From Poriferisodalis sp965204195 (GTDB taxonomy: Bacteria; Actinomycetota; Acidimicrobiia; Acidimicrobiales; Poriferisodalaceae): a DNA stretch of 64,000 bases. Shown one piece after another: positions 9,828 through 18,379 of this stretch. Position numbers and translations under genes: made by a program. The notes under the pieces are model-generated. The model saw only the letters and a program-made list of their open reading frames with translations. It was not told the origin of the DNA and did not search any database. The first letter of the stretch is position 1, and every line of letters begins with the position of its first letter. The stretch spans positions 2,666,001 through 2,730,000 of the forward strand of contig NZ_OZ241975.1 of the NCBI RefSeq assembly GCF_965204195.1, read 5' to 3'.

Positions 9828-10913
9828 GTGGCGCTGCGAACGGTTTCGGGGAACGGCTCGGGGAACGGCGACGCTGCCGCACCAGACGAGTCCGGCGGCG
9901 GCCTGCGCCCGGCCCAGCAGATCCTGAGCGCCGCCGAAGCCGTCGAGCGCATGGCCGCGCGACGCCAGGGCAAGCGCGGCTGCTACGCCATGTTCAGCTC
10001 CTACTTGGGCGGCGTCGTCACCGATCCCACCGTGATGACGGTGCCGCTCGACGATCACATGGTGCATCGGGGCCATGGCGTCTTCGACACCTGCTCGCTG
10101 GTGAACGGCCGGCTGTACCGGCTCGGCATCCACATCGATCGGCTGCTTGCGAGTGCTGCGGGCGCCCGCCTCCAGATTCCGTGGTCGCGCGACGAGCTCA
10201 TCCAGATGGTCGCCGACACCGCGGCAGCCTCCGGTGCCCGCAACGCCATCGTCCGCTACTGGCTGACAGCGGGCCCGGGCGGGTTCTCGTTCATGCCGGC
10301 CGAATGCGAAGAGCCGTGCTTCTACTGCGTCGTGCTCGACCCCATGAGCTTCGGTGATGGAGGCTTCGACCCGATGCGGGACGGCTTCCGCGAAGCAACG
10401 GTGCGCGAGACGCCCCAAAAGCCGCCGTTGCTGGCCCAGATCAAATCGAACAACTACCTGCTGAACGTCCTGACCCACCTCGAGGCGGCCGACGGCGGGG
10501 GGACATTCGGGATCATCGTGGACGACGACGGCTTCATTGCGGAAGCCTGCGTACTGAACGTGTGCAGCGTGAGCCACGACGGCGTCTTCGTGACTCCCCC
10601 GTTCGAGGGCATCCTGCACGGCACCACCATGCGGCGCCTGCTGGATCTGGCCAGGGGGCCGCTCAGCGACGAAGGACTGCTGCGCGGCGTGGCACAGCGG
10701 CCACTGCGGGCCGACGAGGCTCGCGCCGGCGCTGAGGTCATCATGTCCGGCGGCGACACTCACGTCTTCCCAGTCGTGGAATGGGACGGCGCCCCGATCG
10801 GCGACGGCACGGTCGGCCCTGTGGCGAAGCGCTTGCACGATCTCATCACCGCCGAGACCGAAGCAGGCGACGGCTCACCCGAGGATTTCATCGAAGTCGA
10901 TTACGCGCTGTGA
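9828..10913 (+). CDS. Class IV aminotransferase (BCAT/D-alanine transaminase/ADC lyase family)
   Basis: A 361-residue fold-type IV PLP enzyme. The PLP lysine is K206 in LLAQIKSNNYLLNVLTHLEA; RGHGVFDTCSL and the late motif EACVLNVCSV match the family, and an ILHGTTMRRLLDL segment binds the PLP phosphate. Candidate reactions are branched-chain or D-amino-acid transamination or 4-amino-4-deoxychorismate lyase. The long N-terminal extension (~60 residues) and overall length recall the plant-type D-amino-acid transaminase/ADCL group. Start is GTG with no clear ribosome site. A hairpin follows the stop by 6 nt. Confidence 0.85.
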   Translation: MALRTVSGNGSGNGDAAAPDESGGGLRPAQQILSAAEAVERMAARRQGKRGCYAMFSSYLGGVVTDPTVMTVPLDDHMVHRGHGVFDTCSLVNGRLYRLGIHIDRLLASAAGARLQIPWSRDELIQMVADTAAASGARNAIVRYWLTAGPGGFSFMPAECEEPCFYCVVLDPMSFGDGGFDPMRDGFREATVRETPQKPPLLAQIKSNNYLLNVLTHLEAADGGGTFGIIVDDDGFIAEACVLNVCSVSHDGVFVTPPFEGILHGTTMRRLLDLARGPLSDEGLLRGVAQRPLRADEARAGAEVIMSGGDTHVFPVVEWDGAPIGDGTVGPVAKRLHDLITAETEAGDGSPEDFIEVDYAL

Positions 10914-10919
10914 ATGAGG

Positions 10920-10940
10920 GGCTCAGGCAGTCCCTGAGCC
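10920..10940. terminator. Bidirectional terminator hairpin
   Basis: A perfect 8-bp stem, GGCTCAGG/CCTGAGCC, with a 5-nt loop starts 6 nt after the aminotransferase stop and sits between it and the convergent higA gene. There is no U-tract, as is usual in GC-rich actinobacteria. Confidence 0.6.
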
Positions 10941-10966
10941 GAGCTGCGTCTCACTACGCGCGTCGA

Positions 10967-11278
10967 TCACGCAGCGGGCGCCGCTGTCGAAGACGTATCA
11001 GCGAATCGTTCTACCTCGACTGACGCCAGTCGCTCACGGGCGTCCCAGAGGTCGTAGGCCATCTGCATGCGAAGCCAAGTCTCGGGAGTTGAACCGAACG
11101 CAGCGGACAACCGGCATGCCATCTCGGTCGACACGCCGCTGCGCCCGTTCACGAGACTCGACAGCGCCTGCCGCGTCACACCTAGGCCATGCGCAGCCCG
11201 CTTCACAGTGAGCCCCAACGGCTCAAGACACTCCCACTTGACGATCTCGCCGGGGTGGGGCGGATTCTGCATCGGCAT
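10967..11278 (-). CDS. higA: HigA-type antitoxin (XRE family)
   Basis: A 103-residue antitoxin starting MPMQNPPHPGEIVKWECLEPLG, the hallmark of the HigA/VapI branch, followed by a helix-turn-helix (VKRAAHGLGVTRQALSSLVNG) and a dimerisation region. It neutralises HigB and represses the operon. The ATG at 11278 is preferred over one at 11305 because GAGGAG (11285-11290) is placed exactly for it; this site overlaps the higB stop, which implies translational coupling. Order is toxin then antitoxin, as usual for higBA. Confidence 0.92.
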   Translation of the reverse strand: MPMQNPPHPGEIVKWECLEPLGLTVKRAAHGLGVTRQALSSLVNGRSGVSTEMACRLSAAFGSTPETWLRMQMAYDLWDARERLASVEVERFADTSSTAAPAA

Positions 11279-11288
11279 GACTGGCTCC

Positions 11289-11567
11289 TCAGTGATAGTC
11301 GACATAGTTCACGTCAGCCGCGTGTCCGTCCTCGAATCGAAACGTCACTCGCCAGTCGCCCGATACCGAGACTGCATAGTGGCCCTTGAGATCGCCGCTC
11401 AGCGCATGCAGCCGAAATCCTGGAAGGTCCATGTCTCTCGGTTGGGTGCTGTGGTCCAGGACCCCGAGTATGCGGGTCAGCTTGCGAGTGTGTTCGGGGT
11501 TCACTCCCTTGGGCTGGCGTCCCGTATAGAGCGCCCGGAGGCCTCGATGCCGGAACGAACGGATCAC
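11289..11567 (-). CDS. higB: HigB/RelE-family mRNA interferase toxin
   Basis: A 92-residue RelE-superfamily toxin with the HigB pattern: MIRSFRHRGLRALYTG, PGFRLHALSGDLKGHYAVSVSGDWRVTFRF and a terminal ADVNYVDYH. Ribosome-dependent mRNA cleavage is expected from the family. The start codon is GTG with no ribosome site; a -10-like TAGGCT lies about 7 bp upstream, so the message is probably leaderless. The stop is 10 nt before the higA start. An inverted repeat upstream is the likely HigA operator. Confidence 0.92.
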   Translation of the reverse strand: MIRSFRHRGLRALYTGRQPKGVNPEHTRKLTRILGVLDHSTQPRDMDLPGFRLHALSGDLKGHYAVSVSGDWRVTFRFEDGHAADVNYVDYH

Positions 11568-11573
11568 CCCGTC

Positions 11574-11600
11574 AGCCTAGTGCGACAAGCGTCACTTGTC
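11574..11600 (-). promoter_or_regulatory. higBA promoter and operator
   Basis: A perfect 6-bp inverted repeat with 5-bp spacer, GACAAG-N5-CTTGTC (11584-11600), sits 17 bp upstream of the higB GTG. A -10-like TAGGCT (11574-11579) lies between the repeat and the start. HigA or the HigBA complex binding there would cover the -35 region and autorepress. The assignment is inference from position and symmetry. Confidence 0.6.
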
Positions 11601-11685
11601 ACATGACATCCATGGCGCAGCCCGCCTTCGACACCACGCAACCCCGCACGTAAGCCGGTTCGCCTTGGCGTGATACAACCGCGAT

Positions 11686-12780
11686 GTGAGCTATCTAACT
11701 GCCATCGTCGTCATCGCCGTCGTTGGCGTCCTCATGTTCATGCTCGGCATCACCGTCGGCTACTGGCCGATGGCCCGACACCGAGCGGCAACGGTGGACC
11801 AGATCGTCGACCGTGCCGTCGAGGCATCGAACGAGCGGCTGCGCGAGACATCGCAGCCCATTGCGGAAAAAACAGAGGTGATCGCAGCACGTCTCGACGA
11901 CGTCAAGGGTGCGGTTACTGACATCCACGCCGCCGCTCGGAGCGGCGGCACCATTTCAGAACGACTTAATGAGATCGCTACAACGACGAGCGGACTCAGC
12001 CATCTGCTCGACAAGCCCACAGAGCGGGGCACATGGGGCGAGCGGCATGTCGAGGACGTGCTCAAGGCAGCCGGGTTTCACGAGGGCACCCACTTCCATA
12101 AGCAGAAACCTCTTCCGGACGGCAAGAAACCGGACTTCTCGATCTGTCTGCCCGAGGGCCTCGAACTGCATCTGGACGTGAAGGTGCCGCTGAAGAACTA
12201 CCGCAGCTACACCGAGGCCAATGATAAGGAAACAAGAAAAGGCGCCCAGCAGGCCTTCGTGCGGAACGTCGACACGATGGTGAAGGATCTAGCCAAGAAG
12301 GGCTATTCGAGGCATCACGATTCCGTCGATGTAGTCGTGATGTGCATTCCAAATGAGAGCATCTTCGAGTTCGCGCATCGAGCGGACCCCAAACTTATTG
12401 ACAAGGCGCTCCAAGAACGGGTGATTCTCTGCTCGGTTTCGAGCCTGTTCGCCGTATTGGCTGTAGTGCGGCAATCCGCCGAGAACTTCCAACTCGAGCG
12501 CAAAACCGACGAGATCCTCGACCACTTGCGGGTCTTCAGGCAAGAATGGATCCGATTCGAGCGGCATTTGGCGAAGGCCGAGAAGCAATTCGGTACGTTC
12601 AGCACGTCCTGGGAAGAGCTGTCAGGCACGCGGCAGAGGAAGCTCGACGAGGCGGTGTCTCGAATCAACGAGATCGATGCTGGCGAGCCGGAACTTGAGA
12701 AGCCGGTCAGCACCGACGCTGGGGCAGCACGTCAGTCCGATCATGCCATCGAACCGCCAAGACAGGTGGCAGCGGGCTAG
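11686..12780 (+). CDS. rmuC: RmuC-family DNA recombination protein
   Basis: A 364-residue RmuC protein: one N-terminal membrane helix (residues 3-25), a coiled-coil stretch (35-105), then the RmuC nuclease-like core with RGTWGERHVEDVLKAAGF, KPDFSICLPEG and HLDVKVPLKNY, a PD-(D/E)xK-like arrangement. RmuC limits inversions at short inverted repeats in E. coli. The start GTG follows a divergent gap from higB. A long charged C-terminal helix region ends in a low-complexity tail. Codon use is slightly less GC-biased than the neighbours. Its presence is notable given the inverted repeats at 46-51 kb, though no functional link is shown. Confidence 0.9.
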   Translation: MSYLTAIVVIAVVGVLMFMLGITVGYWPMARHRAATVDQIVDRAVEASNERLRETSQPIAEKTEVIAARLDDVKGAVTDIHAAARSGGTISERLNEIATTTSGLSHLLDKPTERGTWGERHVEDVLKAAGFHEGTHFHKQKPLPDGKKPDFSICLPEGLELHLDVKVPLKNYRSYTEANDKETRKGAQQAFVRNVDTMVKDLAKKGYSRHHDSVDVVVMCIPNESIFEFAHRADPKLIDKALQERVILCSVSSLFAVLAVVRQSAENFQLERKTDEILDHLRVFRQEWIRFERHLAKAEKQFGTFSTSWEELSGTRQRKLDEAVSRINEIDAGEPELEKPVSTDAGAARQSDHAIEPPRQVAAG

Positions 12781-12852
12781 TTCGACAACCTTGGAATTGC
12801 GCCTGCCGAATGCAGGCAAGTCACTGTGACAGGGCCGTCCTAGGGTGCGCTC

Positions 12853-15399
12853 GTGGACGCCGCCGCCGATGTCGCCCGTGCCTCAGCGGACCTCCGGCGA
12901 CTCGATCCGCGTCCTGAGGCCTCGCGAGACCCTGCCCAGGTTCCCATCACAGTCGTAGGCCGCGACGGGCTCGGCGACTTCTCCGACGCGCTCCGCGCCT
13001 CCGCAGCCCGTGCAATGGACACCGAGACCGACTTCGAGCCGCGCGAAGCCGAGACGCGCGGCCGTGTACCGAAACTGCGGGTGATCTCCGCCGCAACCCG
13101 TGCTCCCGATGGCACCGAACGCGCTTGGGTCGTCGATGTCGGTCGGCACGACCTGGTGGAGCTGGCAACCGCGCTGCACGAGGGTCTCCGGGTGCCGGAT
13201 CTGGCATCGGACGCCTGGAACGCGACGTTTGACGATCGGGTCATCGACACCCATCTCATGGAGCCGGCCACGGCTGCAGGTGCGGCCGTCGGGTCGTTGC
13301 GCTGGTGGGACGCGCAGCTGGCCGATGCCCTCCTGCATCAAGGGCTCACCGGCTTCAGCTTCTTTCACGGGCTGGCCTGGGCGGCCGAGCGCTACCTGGG
13401 CCTGAGCGTCGAGGGCAAAGCCACAACGCAGTTCTCTTTCGGTGCCAATGGCCCGCTGAGTGATCGCCAGGTTGCCTATGCCGCGGCAGACGCCGTCGAG
13501 ACGTTGTGGGTGTCAGATGTGCTGCGTGTGGGGCTGCGAGACGCCGGGCTGGAGGAGGTCTGCCGTCTGGAGCAGGCAGCCCGCCCCTTTCTCGACCGCA
13601 TGGAGCGTGCCGGTCTGCCCTTCGACGTGCAGGGTTGGGAAGCCGAGCTGGCAGAGCTGGCGTCGCGGCGCGTCGAGGTGCTCACCCATCTGGCCGAGCT
13701 GACCGGTGGTGGTCAGGGCGATCTTTTCGGCGGCGGCCTCGAGCCCAGCTGGAACCCCGACAGCGAACAGCAGGCGCGTGACGTGCTGAACCGCTTCGCG
13801 TCCGACGAGGTGGAGGCATGGACGACCAAGACCGACGGCCGAACCCGGCCGCTGGCGCCGACTGATTCGCTCGGCGCATCGGTGCTGGCAGGCATCGGCG
13901 GCGAACTCTGCAGAGCGCTGCTGGCCTACCGCGACCTGTCCAAGACCTTGAGCACCTATGGGTACACGATGGCCGAGCACTTGTGGGCCGACGGCCGGCT
14001 GCATCCGGAGTACCTGCAGGTGGTGGGCACGAACACCGGCCGGCTGGCCAGCCGCAACCCGAATGCGCAGAACTTCACACCGCGGCTGAAGCCCTACATG
14101 AAACCGCCGACCGGGCGGGTCTTCGTCTATTCGGACTTGAGCCAGGCCGAACTGCGCTTCGCCACCCAGCTCGCGGGCGACGACGGCCTGAGGACAGCAT
14201 TCGAGCAGGGTCTCGACATCCACACCGCCACCGCCGAGCGGATGTTCGGCGTGCGCTTGGACGGTCCGGCGGGGTTGGCGGCGCTCGACCGGCCCCGCTA
14301 CGAGGAATTCCGCACCAAGGCCAAGCGCATCAACTTCGGGATCCTGTACGGGCAGCGCGGTGCGGGGCTGTCGCGTGGCCTCACCGACGCCGGCGTGCCG
14401 ACCAGCCGCGGCGAGGCCGACGCGCTCATCGAGGCCTACCTGAGCGCATATCCCGGCATCGCCCACTGGGTGGACGAGCGGGACCGCTTCATCGGGCACT
14501 TTGCCGCCACCTCGCTCGATGCCGATTGGCCGCTGACACTGCGGCTGGGTGCCCTGTGGCCCCGCACCGATGACGCTCGGCGGACGCTTCGGAGCCAGCA
14601 GCGCCGGCATCACAGCGCCGAGGAGGTCCACGAGGCCCTGCTCGCAGCCGAACGGGCCGGCGCGATCGACCCGGGCCGCTTCGCCGGCGGCCCGACGATC
14701 GGCCTCAGCGAGATCGACGTTGCCGAGGTGGCGTGGGCGCTGTCGTTCTCCGCGCCGGTCATCGTCCGTTCCGATGGCTCGCCGCTGTCGTTCAGCTCGC
14801 ATACGCCGGCTGGTCGCCGGCAACAGTTCACGTTCTCCGTGGACTGGGTGCTGGGCGAAGCCGCAGCTGTGGTCGGTTGCTCGACCAAGCCCCGGCCGGC
14901 CGAGGTGTGGCAGCGGGTGCTGGCCCGCTTCGACCTCGCTCCGCCGACGGCAGCGGCGGGCGGCACGCTGCGGCCGGCCGTGGACAAGGTGCTGGAGCAG
15001 CGGCACCTGCGGCGGGCCGTCATCGACGAGGTGGGCGTTGCCATGGGCGACGCCGACCAGCAGTTCCTGCTGCGGCGCGCGTTGCACACCCGGGTCGGCC
15101 AGATGGCCAATGCCTACCGCAACGCCCCGATCCAAGGCGGCGTCGCCGATGTGATGCTCGACGCCTACGGTCGGCTGAGCGAGGTGCTGGCGCGCTACCC
15201 CACAGCCGACGCTGTGCAGACCGTCCACGACAGCGTCGTCATCGAGTGCGACGAAGCCGACGCTCACGCAATCGCCGCGGACGTCAAGCAGGCGCTGGAA
15301 GCTGCCATGTCACGCTGGTGCCCCGACGTGCCCACAGTGGCCGACACCGACATCCGCACGAGCCTGTCGGAGACCTCGATCCTCGAGCAGATCAGCTAA
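12853..15399 (+). CDS. Family A DNA polymerase with 3'-5' exonuclease domain and large palm insertion
   Basis: An 848-residue Pol A family protein lacking the 5'-nuclease domain. The exonuclease DxE motif is in AMDTETDFEP (~56) and the third motif in VAYAAADAVETLW. Polymerase motif A is YSDLSQAELRF (~426), motif B KAKRINFGILYG (~490) and motif C VHDSVVIE (~791), where the usual HDE is HDS. About 300 residues separate motifs B and C against roughly 120 in E. coli Pol I; the extra ~170 residues lie before NAYRNAPIQGG. Such actinobacterial proteins are usually accessory to the full-length Pol I. Start GTG 12853. Role probably in repair or gap filling. Confidence 0.85.
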   Translation: MDAAADVARASADLRRLDPRPEASRDPAQVPITVVGRDGLGDFSDALRASAARAMDTETDFEPREAETRGRVPKLRVISAATRAPDGTERAWVVDVGRHDLVELATALHEGLRVPDLASDAWNATFDDRVIDTHLMEPATAAGAAVGSLRWWDAQLADALLHQGLTGFSFFHGLAWAAERYLGLSVEGKATTQFSFGANGPLSDRQVAYAAADAVETLWVSDVLRVGLRDAGLEEVCRLEQAARPFLDRMERAGLPFDVQGWEAELAELASRRVEVLTHLAELTGGGQGDLFGGGLEPSWNPDSEQQARDVLNRFASDEVEAWTTKTDGRTRPLAPTDSLGASVLAGIGGELCRALLAYRDLSKTLSTYGYTMAEHLWADGRLHPEYLQVVGTNTGRLASRNPNAQNFTPRLKPYMKPPTGRVFVYSDLSQAELRFATQLAGDDGLRTAFEQGLDIHTATAERMFGVRLDGPAGLAALDRPRYEEFRTKAKRINFGILYGQRGAGLSRGLTDAGVPTSRGEADALIEAYLSAYPGIAHWVDERDRFIGHFAATSLDADWPLTLRLGALWPRTDDARRTLRSQQRRHHSAEEVHEALLAAERAGAIDPGRFAGGPTIGLSEIDVAEVAWALSFSAPVIVRSDGSPLSFSSHTPAGRRQQFTFSVDWVLGEAAAVVGCSTKPRPAEVWQRVLARFDLAPPTAAAGGTLRPAVDKVLEQRHLRRAVIDEVGVAMGDADQQFLLRRALHTRVGQMANAYRNAPIQGGVADVMLDAYGRLSEVLARYPTADAVQTVHDSVVIECDEADAHAIAADVKQALEAAMSRWCPDVPTVADTDIRTSLSETSILEQIS

Positions 15400-15451
15400 C
15401 CAGCCGACCTAGGCACCGAGCCCGCAATTGCACCGAGTCGGCCTGCTGCGC

Positions 15452-16723
15452 CTAGTGCGAAGCCGTCGGTTGGGGAGACCGGCCTTCGCCCATGCTCGCC
15501 ATCGAGTAGACGACCATGCTGAGCGTGACGGCGATGCCCATGGTCAAGAACATGGCGCGCACGCCTGCCCATTCCGCCAGAACGCCCAGCGGCGCTGCGG
15601 CGATGGCGAATGCTGCAAACGGCAACTGCACCAGCGATTGCACGCGCCCTTGGTAAGCCTCGTCGGTGCCACGCATGACGATCGTCTGAACGAGCGAGAT
15701 GAACCCGGTCGATGCTCCGCCGACGGCCGCGGTGATCACCAACGCCCACATGTAGTTCGGGGCACCGCTCAGGATGATGACCGAGACACCGAAGGCGTAA
15801 CCCAAGCCGACGAGAATCGAGCCGGCGCTCGTCGAGTCGGCACGCGAGGCGAGCACGATCGACGCGGCAACCGCACCGATCGAAGACGCTCCGGAAATGA
15901 ACCCGACCTGCCGGTCGCCGAGGCCGAAAACGCCCTCGACGAGCGCCGGCTGGAAGGCCACGTAGCTGAATCCGAACATGATCACGATGATCGACGTGAG
16001 GATCGGCCGCCGAAGCTCAGGGCGGCTCATCGCGTAGCGAATGCCCTGGCGGATCTCGGCCAGGGGATTGCCGACGGCGAGCCGAGCCAGACGGGTGGCG
16101 CCTGTCGGCGAATCCTCCCGCTTGCTCGTCTCCGGCAGGGGCAGCAGCAGCACGTAGCTCAGCGTCGCGATGGCCGCCGAGACGAAATACGCGCCGGCGA
16201 GACCGAACAGCGCCCACCCTGCCAGCAGCCCGGCACCGGTCGGGGCAATGACGCGACTGCCGCTGAGCGACAGCGACGAGAGCGTGATCGCATTGCCGAG
16301 CCGCTCGCGTCCGACCAGCTCGGTTGTCATCGAGATGCGAGCCGGTCCGATGAGGCCGAACATCAGGCCCTGAAGCGCGCTCGAGACGAGGAGCATCCAG
16401 AACTGGATGACGTCCGTTGCCAGTGCCAAGCCCATCCCGATGGAGCCGAGCAGCAACACGAGCTGCCCGAACAGCATGAGACGCCGCTTGGAGAGTCGAT
16501 CCGCAGCCACGCCGCCGAAGAGCGTCGAGACGCCCAGTGCCAAGCCGAAGGCGAAGAACACGATGCCCAGTGCCCCCTCGCTCTCGGTGAGATCCCAGGC
16601 GAGCAGCGAGCGCAGCAGGAACTGCATCTGGATGCTCATGAAGGAGAACACGCCACTGAGCCACAAGAGCCGGAAGGCTGGCACGCCGAGCGCGGCGAAG
16701 GTCGCTGTTCGCTCGCTCTTCAT
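15452..16723 (-). CDS. MFS transporter (EntS-like exporter family)
   Basis: A 423-residue protein with about 12 membrane helices. The early pattern FAALGVPAFRLLWLSGVFSFMSIQMQ and FGGVAADRLSKRRLML matches the MFS_3/EntS-type group of drug and siderophore exporters. It is likely an efflux pump in the cytoplasmic membrane; substrate unknown. It is convergent with the Pol A gene and divergent from the SDR gene that starts 75 bp away. Confidence 0.83.
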   Translation of the reverse strand: MKSERTATFAALGVPAFRLLWLSGVFSFMSIQMQFLLRSLLAWDLTESEGALGIVFFAFGLALGVSTLFGGVAADRLSKRRLMLFGQLVLLLGSIGMGLALATDVIQFWMLLVSSALQGLMFGLIGPARISMTTELVGRERLGNAITLSSLSLSGSRVIAPTGAGLLAGWALFGLAGAYFVSAAIATLSYVLLLPLPETSKREDSPTGATRLARLAVGNPLAEIRQGIRYAMSRPELRRPILTSIIVIMFGFSYVAFQPALVEGVFGLGDRQVGFISGASSIGAVAASIVLASRADSTSAGSILVGLGYAFGVSVIILSGAPNYMWALVITAAVGGASTGFISLVQTIVMRGTDEAYQGRVQSLVQLPFAAFAIAAAPLGVLAEWAGVRAMFLTMGIAVTLSMVVYSMASMGEGRSPQPTASH

Positions 16724-16797
16724 CGCGGGAGACCCTCCGACATGCCGACTGCCGACGCTAGCTTCGATCCGGCGTAATCGACTTGGAGGAAAGCAAC

Positions 16798-17577
16798 ATG
16801 CCGCGTCTTGACCTCAGCGGAGCATCAGCCATCGTCACGGGCGGAGCGTCGGGCATCGGCGAGGCCAGCGCCCGCCAGCTCGCCGATGCCGGAGCCCATG
16901 TGGTCATCGCCGACTTGCAGGACGATCTCGGTGCCGAGGTGGCATCGTCGATCGGCGGGCTGTTCGTGCGTTGCGACGTCACCAGCATTGATGACGCGAG
17001 TGCCGCGGTGGATGCCGCATCGGAGATGGGGCCGCTTCGTGCGCTGGTCAATTCGGCCGGGCTGGGCCGTGCGGGTCGCACCATCGACCGCAACAACGTG
17101 CCGATGGATCTCGAGCAGTTCCGATTCGTGATCAACGTGAACCTGATCGGCTCGTTCAACATGCTCGCCCAGGCAGCGTCTGCGATGGCCAAGTCCGAAC
17201 CTGCCGACGAGGACGGGTCTCGCGGCGCGGTCGTAAACATGGCTTCGGTGGCGGCCTTCGACGGCCAGATCGGCCAAGCCGCCTACTCGGCCTCCAAGGG
17301 AGGCGTGGTGGGCATGACCCTGCCGATCGCCCGCGACCTGTCCGCCACCGGCATCCGCGTCAACACAATTGCGCCGGGCCTCATCGACACGCCGATCTAC
17401 GGCGAGGGCGAGCAGTCTGAGCAGTTCAAGGCGCACCTGGGCCAGAGCGTGCTGTTCCCCAAGCGTCTGGGCTACGGCGAGGAGCTGGCCTTCATGGTGA
17501 TGGAGTGCATCACCAACCCGTACATGAACGGCGAGGTCATCCGCGTCGACGGCGGCATCCGACTGCCTCCCCGCTGA
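16798..17577 (+). CDS. SDR oxidoreductase, 17beta-HSD10/3-hydroxyacyl-CoA dehydrogenase-like
   Basis: A 259-residue classical short-chain dehydrogenase: TGGASGIG cofactor loop, D at the end of beta-2 (VVIADLQ, suggesting NAD), VNSAGLGRAG and the catalytic YSASKGG after NMASVAAFDGQIGQAA. That last stretch and GMTLPIARDLSATGIRVNTIAPG are very close to type 2 3-hydroxyacyl-CoA dehydrogenase/HSD17B10. Oxidation of 3-hydroxyacyl-CoA or a hydroxysteroid is plausible. ATG 16798 is preceded by TTGGAGGAAAG, a strong ribosome site, so the in-frame TTG at 16783 is not needed. Confidence 0.9.
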   Translation: MPRLDLSGASAIVTGGASGIGEASARQLADAGAHVVIADLQDDLGAEVASSIGGLFVRCDVTSIDDASAAVDAASEMGPLRALVNSAGLGRAGRTIDRNNVPMDLEQFRFVINVNLIGSFNMLAQAASAMAKSEPADEDGSRGAVVNMASVAAFDGQIGQAAYSASKGGVVGMTLPIARDLSATGIRVNTIAPGLIDTPIYGEGEQSEQFKAHLGQSVLFPKRLGYGEELAFMVMECITNPYMNGEVIRVDGGIRLPPR

Positions 17578-17586
17578 GTGGCGCTG

Positions 17587-18354
17587 TCAGGCCAAGAAGT
17601 CGGCAATGGCGTCGTTGAACGCTTCGGGTTGCTCTTGGTTGGCGAGGTGGCCGGCGTCGGAGATCTCCGCGTAACGAGCGCCCGCAATTCCCTCCGCAAG
17701 CCTCTGTGATGTGCGGGGCGGGGTGACCTCGTCGTGCTCGCCTACCACCACCAGCGTCGGCACAGCGATGCGTTCAAGGTCTGGGTAGTGGTTCGACTCT
17801 GCCATCGAGTCGCACGCCCACTGGTAGCAGGGCATGCGGATCGACGGGATCATCATGTCGGCAACGTGGGCCCGCAGTTCATCGGAGGCCTCAGGGCTGA
17901 CTAGCCGCTGCGCCCGGGCCGCTGCGAAGCCCCCGGGGCCGAGGTCGACAAAATCGATCGCCCGCGCCCGCATGGCTTCGGCCTGCTCTGGTTTCGTGCC
18001 GGCGCCGGCACTGGAGTCGGCCAGGACCAGCGCAGAGACCAGCTCAGGGTGCCGCAGGACCAGCCGGGTTGCCGTGACGCCGCCCCACGAGACACCGAGG
18101 ACGGCGACAGGGCCGTCTGATTCAGCCGTGATCAGCGATGCGGCTGCGTCAGCCCAGCCGTCAATGCCGGGGGCAGTCGCGGGATCGGCCGAATAGCGGT
18201 AGCCGGGTGCGTCCCACGCCACGAGCCGCACGCCGAGACGCTCAGCGAGCGGGCGTTGGCCCAGAAAGGCGTCGGCACACGAGCCGATGCCGTGCAGGCA
18301 CAGGACTACTGGCGCGTCATACGCGCCGTACGACCAGCGGAAGATGCCGGACAT
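17587..18354 (-). CDS. Alpha/beta hydrolase
   Basis: A 255-residue hydrolase with the complete catalytic triad: nucleophile Ser in LGVSWGGVTATRLVL, Asp in VVVGEHDEVTPP and His in SDAGHLANQEQPEAFN; the oxyanion motif is CLHGIGS. The start MSGIFRWSYGAYDAP at 18354 is favoured since the 35 codons upstream overlap the end of the SMP-30 gene and are not conserved in character. Esterase, lactonase or C-C hydrolase activity are all possible. It ends 9 bp from the convergent SDR stop and probably shares a transcript with the SMP-30 gene upstream. Confidence 0.85.
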   Translation of the reverse strand: MSGIFRWSYGAYDAPVVLCLHGIGSCADAFLGQRPLAERLGVRLVAWDAPGYRYSADPATAPGIDGWADAAASLITAESDGPVAVLGVSWGGVTATRLVLRHPELVSALVLADSSAGAGTKPEQAEAMRARAIDFVDLGPGGFAAARAQRLVSPEASDELRAHVADMMIPSIRMPCYQWACDSMAESNHYPDLERIAVPTLVVVGEHDEVTPPRTSQRLAEGIAGARYAEISDAGHLANQEQPEAFNDAIADFLA

Positions 18355-18379
18355 GGGGCTCGGGCTCACTGGATGGGGC

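Noticed and set aside
13513..15267. Minus-strand 584-residue frame opposite the Pol A gene
   Set aside because: His/Gly/Arg-rich composition without motifs, antisense to a recognised polymerase.
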